Assembly: GCA_023105745.1 (NCBI GenBank) | Contig: JALGQZ010000004.1 | Span: forward strand, 37,276,437-37,340,436 | Reading direction: 5' to 3' | From: Austropuccinia psidii | Taxonomy: Eukaryota > Basidiomycota > Pucciniomycetes > Pucciniales > Sphaerophragmiaceae | Length of the DNA: 64,000 bases | Shown here: positions 38,701 through 47,957 of the stretch, one piece after another | How positions within the stretch are numbered: the stretch's first letter is position 1 | How the letters are laid out: the number at the start of each line of letters is the position of its first letter | Notes under the pieces: model-generated | The model's database searches: none | What the model was told of the DNA's origin: nothing | What the model saw: only the letters and a program-made list of their open reading frames with translations | Translations under genes and position numbers: made by a program

Positions 38701-41507
38701 TGCAAAGGCATTTTTATACTTAAATAAGAGGTCAATCAATTTTTCTTTCATTTTTTCTGTTAATTCTTGATTGAATTCTGCCTCTTTAAGTTGTTCAGAT
38801 ATAAAAAGTTCCTTTTCTGGAATTTTTTCTTCCTTCTTACTAACTGTGATTTGTTTTTTGTTATTTAAGAAGCCAAACTTTTGTCTTTTGTTATCTCCTA
38901 TGGTAAAATATCTATCTTTTTGGTTGGAGATATCTATACCATAGATTGATAAGTAGTCATTCCCAAGTATGAAATGATTACTAGTACAGTTGTCCATTAC
39001 TACAAACTCTACTTTAATTCTGACACATTGTGAGGGATGAGGAAACATTAGTGTTAAATCAATTATTCCAAGGGGCTTCATGCTCTCACTTGCACTACTA
39101 AATTTGACACCTTGTATTGGCATAAGTTTTTCTTGCCATTTTGGGACAATGGTTTTTAAATAACTTTTTCCAACACAAGTGCAATATGCTCCTGTATCCA
39201 AGTTAACTTTTCCTTCTTGGTTATCAACCATAACAATACTTATACTTGATTTTCCAGCTGTATATCCCATTCCTCTTGCAGGTTTGGTTCTATACATTTT
39301 GGCATCTTGTATGTTTGTCAGGTTTGTGTCAGATGTTCCAACTTGTGGTAAGTTTGAATTAACATCCAGTACTTCATATATTATATCAATATTATTAATT
39401 TGTGCATTAATTATATTGATTTCATCACTTTCAGAGCTTTCTGACTCTTCTGTCTCTTTTTCAGAGTCAGATTCCTCTTCTTTGTCATTGTGGCTTTCTG
39501 TTTCCACAATTTCATTAATCTTTGCTTTTTTGAGACAATTATTGGCTAAGTGTCCAATACCTCCACATTTATGGCATTTTCTTTGCTCATTATTGTTGGA
39601 TGTATTGGGCTTAAAGGATTCTTTTGATTTATCTTTTTTGATAAATGGTTTATTTGGGCTTTTAATGTCCAATTTTTTCCAAGTCCTGCCAATTTTTGTT
39701 CTTGTCACTATATCCTCTAGTGCATTTATATACTCTTCTGTGGAGCATGGTTCTATACACCTGCTTCTTAGGGCATGTTCTAGTTCCCCTCCACATTTTT
39801 TAAGTATTTTCATATGCACCATCTTCTGTGACATTTCTGGGTACAGTGCATTGAGCCTTTCAACTTGTTTTAAGAACCAAGTTAAAGGTTTGTCTTTCTC
39901 TGGGTCAAAGAAAGAGTTTTCAAATGCATTTTCTATCTTATACCTCCAGGCATCATTTGCCCACTTGGTGATTATTTCTTGTTTCCACCAAGACCAGGTA
40001 TTTTTACCATTTGTTTGTCTTATGCCATAATACCATCTTTTTGCAGATTTCTCAAACAGTGAATGTAATCTTGCAGTGATTAATTCATCTGGTATGGAAT
40101 AGTCTTCTTGTAACATGTCAATTGTTTGAATAAATGACATGTGGTCATATTCACCTTCTCCTGTGAATGTTGGCCATTCTTTTAATTGAGGTGCTTCCTT
40201 CATTAAGACTTGGTTATTATCTTGGTGACTCAAGTCTGTTATGAAAGGATTTGACAATTCCTCTTTTGTTTTAACAGGGCTTCTTATATGAGAAAATGGT
40301 GTTGATAACTTTGGCATATTTAAATTAGCCCCATTAATTTTATCCATTTTTTCAGTAATAAGTCTTATTTCACTTTGAATATCATCTTTCAGATGCATTC
40401 TTGCTTCATCACTTTTTCCACATGGTCCAAAAGTAATTTTTGGTGTGATGAAGTCTTTTCTTCAAATTTTTCTACAGAAATACTTAATTTATTTAATTTT
40501 TCTGTAAGATTGTCAATGCTCACATCATAATTGATTGTCAAAGTTTTGTCTTTGATATCTTTTATGTATTTATACAATTCTTGTTGTCCTTGTATTAATT
40601 TTTGAGTATTTTCAATTCAATTCTTTGGTTTATTATTTTCAACAATAAACTTAATGTTGTCAATTTCTTTCTTGTTTTGCACAACAATTTTTGTTAAAGA
40701 AGATAAATTGTTATTTATTTCTTGTAGTGATAATAAACTATCTTTAATTTCTTTTAGAGGTAATATACTATTTTTAATTTCTGTTAAAGTATTTACAACA
40801 TCTTTGGACAAGGTTATTTCTTTGGGAAATGAGGTTGTCTCATTCTTTGCTCTTCCTTGTCCTTGAATTCCATCAAGGTTCTGGCCATGTTGAAAACATT
40901 GTCCATGGCATCCTTTTGGATTCTTGGGATTCTGTAGCTTGGGGAGTATGGTTTCCTCCAATGCTTTTTCTTGTTCTTCTTCCCTTCTTGGGGAAGTGGG
41001 TTGGCTTGGGGCTTGCTGGTAGAAGCTACTGGGGCTTCTTCCTTGGTTGCCTCCCTCTTTTTGGCATGGTAGTCCTTGATTTTTTTGATTTGAGGTTTGG
41101 ATGACAGTGGATTCCATCCATTGGAGTATTTCACTATCTCCTCCTCTTTGAGGAACTTTTTCAGGATGTGCCAGGAGTTCATCACTCCTTGGTGTATTTG
41201 AGGCAACATTTCCCAATCTTTGTCCTTGTATACTGTGCAATACTGCTTGTACTGGCTCATGTAGATGTCTATTTGAGCCCTCTGAATGTGATTTGTACCT
41301 GTTTGAGTTACCCATACTTAGTTCTAATTCAGGCTCAGATATCATGGGCATTTCTGGGACTTGCCTTTGGGATAAGGCACTTCCTTGTGTGGATTCTGTT
41401 CCACTGGGGATATTGCCCTTTATTTTCCCTTTTGAGGGATCAGTTCTACCTCTGAGTCCAGCTCCATCTGATTGGATGGAGTATTGGGAACCTCTTCTGG
41501 TAGTCAT
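35710..41507 (-). pseudogene. E2 gag-pol polyprotein (single frame broken by 4 stops and 1 missing base)
   Basis: The start is ATG 41507 (MTTRRGSQYS). Between 40398 and 37921 the frame is open for 825 residues. It shows the capsid region, zinc knuckle CHKCGGIGHLANNC (275-288), an acidic linker, protease LDTGAYC (DTG 401-403) and reverse transcriptase YIDD (749-752). RNase H follows (37255-37920, [11 protein letters not shown]). The integrase HHCC zinc finger is at 36820-37188. The integrase core has D64 and E100 of the 35710-36807 segment, i.e. D-D35-E. A chromodomain-like tail has EREYLVRYRN and EDEWLLEKDI. Lesions: TGA 40617-40619; one T fewer than needed in the plus-strand run 40413-40417; TAA 37921-37923 and TAA 37255-37257 (each GAA in E1); TAG 36820-36822 (TGG in E1). 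Confidence 0.95.
40814..41260 (-). CDS. Overlapping ORF inside E2 gag (GWxPL protein)
   Basis: A 148-residue frame within the Gag coding region but in another frame. It reads MSQYKQYCTVYKDKDWEML, then MNSWHILKKFLKEEE, SNGWNPLSSKPQIKKIKDY, EAPVAST, KKNKKKHWRKP, YRIPRIQ, VFNMARTLMEF and FPKK-stop. The counterpart in E1 shares these motifs in order, and the stop falls at the same nucleotide position relative to the Gag frame (over FPKEIT). The codons upstream of the ATG still match E1 (AQIDIY against AAIEIY), so the true start is probably upstream and reached by splicing or another route. It is basic, without membrane segments, and its function is unknown. Confidence applies to its being a real protein-coding frame. 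Confidence 0.65.
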   Translation of the reverse strand: MSQYKQYCTVYKDKDWEMLPQIHQGVMNSWHILKKFLKEEEIVKYSNGWNPLSSKPQIKKIKDYHAKKREATKEEAPVASTSKPQANPLPQEGKKNKKKHWRKPYSPSYRIPRIQKDAMDNVFNMARTLMEFKDKEEQRMRQPHFPKK

Positions 41508-41796
41508 AATTATAGAATAAGAAAAAATAAAAGTATTTTAGAATAAAATTCTTTTTATGGCAATTATAAAAGAGGTGCTCACCTTCAGAGTCTTGAATGG
41601 TGGGTCCTTGAAAGTCTAATTTCTTAGCTTTCTTTCTTTTGGTGATAACTGGTGTTGGAGAACTTTGACAAGTTTCTTCCACCAACCTCTCAACAGTAGC
41701 TTGGTTGTCTTCTGTTGGGTTATCTTCAAACACTAAAAAAGACAAATAAATATAAGTCTTTTTATAAGAAGTGTTATTTTTGGCAAGATATGGCAA
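41446..41796 (-). other. Open frame in the E2 leader, possible 5' exon
   Basis: Upstream of gag a frame reads through NQATVERLVEETCQSS, TKRKKAKKLDFQGPT and IQDSEG. A splice-donor-like GAAG|GTGAGC lies with its GT at 41582-41581. The E1 leader (about 28750-28860) shows a weak counterpart (NRLSKRYITSPESS). It could be a short leader peptide or the first exon of a spliced Gag or overlapping-frame product. I could not find a unique in-frame acceptor. Confidence 0.3.
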
Positions 41797-42213
41797 TTTT
41801 CCACGTAGAAATTGCTTTTATATCTATGAAAAATTGAAATAAATAAAGAAATGAATAAAAATGAATAAAAATAACTTTTTTATTGGTTTTTAATATTTTT
41901 TAATATTTTTTTATATTTTTTATTTTTAAAGAATAAAATAAAAAATGAATATGATTCTTATAAAATTAAATTATAATAAAATTATTTTTAATTTATAAAA
42001 TATCTCTTTTAATCACTAGAGTCACTCAAAGAAAGTTCTTGCAAGTCTAAGGATGTGAAAAACCACGTGTAAGACAGGACAATTGCTTTCCAAATGCCTC
42101 AATAGCTTTTAAAATCAATAAAATATAAATTATTATATAATTTTATGATTATAAATATAATTTATTATTGGATAAACCCAATTAGAATCTTTTTGAAGGT
42201 CTTTTAAGTAAAT

Positions 42214-42233
42214 ATCACGGCCAGGCCCCCAAA
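42214..42233 (-). promoter_or_regulatory. E2 primer-binding site candidate
   Basis: In element orientation TTTGGGGGCCTGGCCGTGAT follows the 5' LTR. It shares its core with E1. The tRNA is not identified. Confidence 0.6.
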
Positions 42234-44259
42234 TGTAAGGTTTGACTATGAAACAATAAGTAAAAATTACTAATTAATTACTTATTGTACTCTGAATGTC
42301 CTTATGAATTGAATAAATAAGATTAAAAATATAATAATAATAAATAATTATTATTATTATGGCGTAAAATAATTATATTATTAAATAAATATAATAATAT
42401 AATTTATATTATGAAAATATAATATAATAAATAAATATATTAATATAAAATAATTAATATATTTAAAAAGCTCTTTATTATTGTTACCAACAAATAATAA
42501 AGGCGTAAAAAATTGTTTTTTATTAATAAAAAACAATTAATAACAATAATATTACTAATATTAAAGTTATGAATTAATATAAATACTATTTATATTAATT
42601 AAAGAATTATTAAGAGGGTAATAATAGAGAAATTATTATAATAAGAGAAAATAACCTACTTTTAACACTTAATATAATAATTTTGAAATATTTTACGCCA
42701 AAAAATATAAATACAACTTTTTCAAATTGTATTTACAATGAAAATAAAGAAAATTACAAATTATTCTGGATTTTTACGTGGAAATGAGTTTTTAGAGAGA
42801 CTTTTAACAAAAACAATTAAATAAATGATTTAATCACGTCAAAATAGATGATTATAGCAAGGTGGTCTTTGGTCTTTAATAATATAATACTTTTATATAT
42901 AAAGAATAAAGAAATTACCTTTGATTTAATTGATTTAATGTTTTTGATGCGTCTGAGGGGAAAATAGAGTAAAAAGAGCTCTATTTATAGTAAATACCTC
43001 CCTCCAAGAGTCCAACAGGCTTCTAGTAGACGTTTACTGATCATATCCACTGGAATTGATCAATATTTTAAGGTTTGAGGGTGATTAAATCATGATCAAA
43101 CCATATTACATCATTATTACACCATTATTTAGAGTTATCACTATAGCTCTAAGTTTGATGACATCAGAGGCTTGGCAGAACCCCAAATTTCGTGGATTTT
43201 ATTAGTTTTAATCATAAACTAATAGTATTCACCAATTTTATCACTCTTATGACTGTTAAACTTAATTTAAGGTTACAGTAGGTGAGCATAACTGCTCAAT
43301 TTAAGCTCAAACTTTGATCTTCAATAACTTTTAAGATTTACACGCTACAGCAATTCAGAGAGTGCATTCTGATAGCCTGACATAACCTTATTATGCTGCC
43401 AAGAGCGTTTCATTACATCATCAAAACTCTAATTTTGATGATTTTTCTTGTAACTCATCTTTTCTGTCGAAATTCAATATTTTAAACTTCAAACCTTGAT
43501 TTCAGGGGGTTATACCCTGAATTTAATAATAGAAATTACATCATTCTTCACAAATGAACTAGTAGAATCCAACTGTATACTTTTTTTTATATTTGGACTA
43601 CTTTCACAACAAAGTGGTCAACAGCTCTGTTGATTTTTATCAATATTTCATCATAGGTTTTAACCTTGTTTATAATTTGTAGAATAAAGTTCATATCTGT
43701 GTTCTTTCAGTAATTACGTGGTATCTTTATTTTTGGTTCATCATTCTATCATGTATAGTTTAGGAGATATTAGCTATGATCCTTGAATATATGCGTTGAC
43801 CAAAAAAGTGCATATATTCAGGTTAATTCCTTAAGTATTGACTTTGGAAATTAGCTTATTAATTGTTGTATGTGTGGACTTTCGTGGGGAATCCACTGGT
43901 ACAATTTATTTTACATTTTGGTTCATTAGTTCCTGAGATAAATAAGGTTTTCTGGTTTTTATAAGGTATTATACCTTATAATTCATTAAATATTGACTTT
44001 ACAGATATGCCATAAAAATGGTATATGTCTATTTTTCCATGAGGAATCCAATGGTATAATTCATTTTACATGTTGATTCATTGGTTTTTAAGTTAAACCA
44101 ATTTTTGTACCAATTTATGGTATTTTTTGTATATTTAAGTAATTATTTTTAATGTATAATTATTCTAAGTAATTTTAATATAATTATATTAAAGGTATAA
44201 TTATTCTTAGTCTTTTTTGTGACCTTATTGGGTATGTGGTCATATCTCAAAGGCTCACA
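42234..44259 (-). repeat. E2 5' LTR
   Basis: Same length as the 3' LTR and aligned with it from end to end. On the plus strand it starts TGTAAGGTTTGACTATG and ends CAAAGGCTCACA. It keeps CG at several sites that are TG or CA in the other copy (near 42363, 42504, 42697 and 42950). Confidence 0.95.
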
Positions 44260-45043
44260 GAATTGAACATGGTATAACTTTGCCATATTATAAGCTACTC
44301 ATACAAAATGAGGTACCATTGTGCAGATCTTATTCAGGCATAAAGAATGAAATAACTTTGAGCTCAGTATCTTTAAAACTGAGAAAGCTTATGGTAGTTT
44401 TAACGTTAAAATCCCACAGTTCAGGAAATACACCTTTACTGTGGCATACGCTCACATATCCTTGAATATTAGGTGTAAATTAGACAAAGGATCCTGTTTA
44501 TCCATCAATAACTCATAGATTCCTCAACAGTGGGGTCCCATACAGGTTCTGTACAGCATTATATGCATCATACACATCAGAAGAGGGCTGTGTGGTCCAC
44601 AGATGAATATTTTCACCCTGTATTGGTGAAAGATGCGCAGATGTGGTTTCAAAGCCACATCTGAGACCAATAAAGCTTATACAGGCCTTGTGAAAGCCAC
44701 AAGCCAGTACTTGGAAGTGAAAAATCTTCACTTTCTCTATGTGAAATGGTCTAGAGAACCTTTTCATGCATTTCAAGGATAAAAAGGGACCTTTCTCTTC
44801 CCAAAAGAGGAATCTCCATCCTTCTCTTGAACTACTTTGTAGTACAACTGTTGAACAAAAGGTATAATCTTGGAAAATAACCAGGTATAACAATAATAAT
44901 ATTTATTGTAGTATTTATTATAATACTAAATTTGATAAAGCTGCACCCAGGGCATTCAACAGGGCTCACCACCTCTATTCCTCAATAGTAAAGCCCTAAA
45001 AACAATCATTATAATATATTTTAGCATTATTATCCATGTCACA

Positions 45044-47089
45044 GTCAGATTAAAAATTGTAAATACATTTATGTTCACTTTATAATAGACTCAGAATGAC
45101 AATTTAATTGGAAAAATATTATGTAATATATCCAAGTCAGTCCTGGTGTTAATTATGATATATCCAAGGCAGTACAGTATTTAGAAGTATATCTGAAAAA
45201 TTGGAGAGCGCTGTCAAAGAAAACTTTAAAATTATCTCCATTATTGAAGAAAAAATTAATATTTAATAGGTATAGAACTTAGTACAAAGACAAAAGCTGT
45301 CAATCTTCTACAATGAAGCATAATGAAAGTTGAACATCTCAGTATTCCTTCTGGAGGAGAATAAAGCCAGCTTGTGAAATTTTTAAATTCTCAGGAAATT
45401 CGACTTTTTGGATGATAAAAATATCCCTTATTCATTTTACAAAGACTTCTTTTAAGAAGAAGCTTGCTTCTGGAGCAAAGAAAACTTGATATGAAAGATT
45501 AACTAAAATTTCAGGGGAAAATATCCAAGTAGGCTTAATATTCAATGTAATATAGCTTAGCTTCATTAATTAGTTAAATAGATCACCCTGAAGCTCTTGA
45601 GGAATAGAAATCCCAAAGTATGTGTTTATTGTACGTCTCATCTGGCTTTGAAATTACTTGCAACATTTTTTAAAGATTTCTGAGTGACAAGCACATTCAT
45701 CCTTGGAGAGATATTTCTATTCATTTTGATACGTTTTTTTCACAAAAGGATGGGTGAGCTAAGTGAGAAATATCTGACTAGAAAAGATGGATAAACTATC
45801 TTTATTTTGAAGGCCTTCTTTTTTCCTCTCTAAATGGCATAGTTTTTTCGCCTATTTTGATATAATGGAGTGAATAAATAAGTTCCCAACATCAATAAAT
45901 CATGGAATTTATCCTTTTATAAGCTTTCAAGACTAGAACTCAGAAATATTAGCCTAATATTACAAAGAAATGTCGGAGAATTTCAAATTGAAACGGTGGT
46001 AAGTTCCCTTCTTATGTGACATATATCATCCGATATACCAGTGTAAATAAGAACATTTTGATTTGGAAACAGGCTATGCTTATATTTCCCTTCCAACAAA
46101 ATTACAATTTAGCTTGCAAATTAATATTGATTTCTCTATAGAATTTTCACTTTCCATTTTTGATGTAACCTTTAGAGAAAATGATAACCTAATAAAGGTA
46201 GATATCAGTAGATTAAGAAGTTAAACCTATTTTGTTCATGGTACTGGATATTCCTTTGTATTTTCATATGATATCATAAGTATTTCCATTCAAGAATTTC
46301 TATATAAATCTCCTTCCTTATGATTGTTTCAATCTGATTGAGTGAACATCCAATGCGCAAGTAATAATTATCTTAAGCTCAATTTATCAAGATGATATCC
46401 TTTCTGTCTAAAGTACCAACTTTAAATAAGTTTTTAATTTCATAAATTTTCTTTTTATTTTCCCGGAAAGATATTTTCCTTTATCAAATGCGAAGAAATA
46501 AATAATAATTATAGCAATATACCAGACAATGAAATCTAAAAAATATTTTTCCGTCAATTTCTCTGATTGATGAAATGATTGAATCAAAGGAGTAGTTGTT
46601 ATTATTTCCGAACCTATTTTTTGAGGAAAATGGTGGATAAATTAGAGAAAAACTTCAATTTTGCAGTTTTTTGAGATCAAACAGCACTTCCAGAAATAGT
46701 CTTTACCTAATAATAATTTGAAAGATTGATCAAGAAATATTTAGATATTTAATATAAGGTTGAACTTTTTTTAGTGATGGAAATGATAAGTGTTCAATTA
46801 AGGCCTAAGAATCTAGAGCTTACAGAAGTTGACATTGATATTTCCATCGTACATAGGAAAATTCGGCTCTAAATTCTTTTAAACGTGAATTTCCCCAAAA
46901 CCATTAATTTCGTGCAGAAATATTGGTTTTATTCCCTCTTGGTAATAAATCAAGGTAATCATTTGAAATAATGAATACCTCTTAAATTTAAAAAATCAAA
47001 TTTAGAGAACCAAAAAGGATTGTTTGAGAAGAATGAAAACACAATTTCTCGTATATGAAAAAGGGGGATACAGGTGGAAAACAATTAAG
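45044..47089. other. No feature recognised
   Basis: AT-rich intergenic sequence between the family 3 LTR and the tRNA-Tyr gene. No ORF of note, no LTR block and no RNA gene was recognised. It contains several long A/T runs. It may be unique sequence downstream of the tRNA gene. Confidence 0.4.
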
Positions 47090-47094
47090 AAAAA
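47090..47094 (-). terminator. RNA polymerase III terminator of tRNA-Tyr
   Basis: Five T residues in the sense of the tRNA, eight bases beyond the acceptor 3' strand. A short T run is the known pol III stop signal. Confidence 0.65.
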
Positions 47095-47102
47095 GAAGAA
47101 GC

Positions 47103-47170
47103 CCCCCGAGCCGGAATTGAACCAACAACCTTGGGATAGTAGTGCTTATCCATTACAGTCCCACGCTCTA
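47103..47170 (-). tRNA. 3' part of the split tRNA-Tyr gene (D stem 3' strand to acceptor, with intron)
   Basis: Contains TAGAGCG, the anticodon arm with the GTA anticodon, a 15-base intron (TGGATAAGCACTACT), the variable region AGGTT, the T arm and acceptor 3' strand. It ends where transposon A starts (TSD GCA at 47171-47173). Confidence 0.88.
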
Positions 47171-47173
47171 GCA

Positions 47174-47219
47174 CACCCCGGGCAATCAGGTGACGTACAC
47201 AGTCATACGTCACCTCGAC
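47174..47219 (+). repeat. Transposon A left TIR with internal palindrome
   Basis: Within the TIR, GGTGACGTAC and TACGTCACC face each other around a short spacer (47199-47214), so the end is itself dyad-symmetric. Just inside, 47235-47290 holds several CAGTGT/ACACTG copies in both orientations, as expected of subterminal transposase-binding repeats in CACTA elements. Confidence 0.85.
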
Positions 47220-47717
47220 GTATATTTCAAATGTGTAAACAGTACTAAACACTGCAGAACAGTGTATACTCACTGTACTGTGTACATTACATATTAAAAT
47301 TTCTTTTGTCACCTTCTTTGTTGTGATGTATTGTACAGTTTTCCTATGTTGTGCTGTAAATTATAGTAAAATAAAAAAAGTAAACTTCTAAACTTCAATT
47401 TTATCATAATAACTAATGTAAAAGGACAAAGAAATTTGAGTCAAATTCTGTAACAAAGACTTCTCCACGGTAAATTTTGTTAGTGCAATAAGGCAGTACA
47501 AAAGCACTTTTTGGTTGACTATGAGTTCATCGTAAAATGTAAGAAAACAACACTTACCACAAACACAAAGGTGCTCACTATTAATGGATTACACACTTTG
47601 TACCTTTCTCGAGGCTCCAAATTATTTTTCTTTTCAAATCCTCTCCATAATTACTCACATTGTCTCTGTTCTCTTTTCCCCCACTTTTATGTTAGTGACT
47701 GCATATTTTTTAATTTC

Positions 47718-47957
47718 ATGCCTTTTGTCATTCAGGTTTTATTATTTTTTTTCTTCATCACCGTAGCTTTATCTTTGGTTAGGATTTGCTTTGTTCCACT
47801 CTCCTATATCTATAATTTTTTCCTCTATATTCACTATTTTTTTGAGTTTATATATTATATTTTTTCGAGTGAGCCAGCTACTACCAACGTTCTACAATTA
47901 CAGGCCCCTCCACGCTTAATACATATCTTCATCAACATCACCTATGAACTTCAATGA
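47718..47957 (+). CDS. Hydrophobic upstream ORF of transposon A
   Basis: A 79-residue frame begins MPFVIQVLLFFFFITVALSL and ends INITYELQ-stop. The matching frame in element B (53927-54178) begins MPSLIQLFFFCFFINLAFSL and ends NITYEFRRL-stop. Start, stop, the FYIYYFF-like second hydrophobic stretch, and the proline-containing QxPPR stretch are conserved. In both elements its end overlaps the ATG of the accessory gene in the same +1 relation. Two or three hydrophobic segments suggest a small membrane protein. Alternatively it is a translational control uORF or merely a conserved 5' leader. It is F/Y/I-rich as expected from AT-rich DNA, so coding status needs a substitution test. Confidence 0.45.
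   Translation: MPFVIQVLLFFFFITVALSLVRICFVPLSYIYNFFLYIHYFFEFIYYIFSSEPATTNVLQLQAPPRLIHIFINITYELQ

Larger units (their letters stand above)
33565..44259 (-). mobile_element. Ty3 (chromovirus) LTR retrotransposon E2, nearly intact
   Basis: Two LTRs of equal length (2026 bp each, 33565-35590 and 42234-44259) flank a minus-strand gag-pol gene. A perfect 5-bp target duplication GAATT lies at 33560-33564 and 44260-44264. The element sits inside an older family 3 LTR. The primer-binding-site and polypurine-tract candidates are in place. Only point lesions interrupt the coding frame, and the LTRs are very similar, so this is the youngest insertion in the left two thirds of the window. It would still need functional protein from elsewhere to move. 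Confidence 0.97.
32984..45043 (-). repeat. LTR relic, family 3 (minus orientation), split by E2
   Basis: The two parts are 32984-33564 and 44265-45043. They join into a sequence that follows the uninterrupted copy at 6353-7660 across the break: TACAGGAATTGAGAAAAAT before E2 corresponds to 6866-6880, and CATACAAAATGAG after E2 to 6938-6950. It contains the family palindrome at 44639-44662. It lies head-to-head with the plus-oriented copy 31424-32871, separated by 112 bp. Confidence 0.65.

Noticed and set aside
39179..40030. Long plus-strand ORF (283 codons) rich in S and L
   Set aside because: It is the antisense of the Gag-zinc knuckle-acidic linker region of E2; its sequence is explained by the opposite strand.
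47103..47170. tRNA-like sequence taken as a SINE head
   Set aside because: No SINE body or tail follows. The missing 5' half is found exactly at the far side of two transposons with clean TSDs, which a SINE would not explain.
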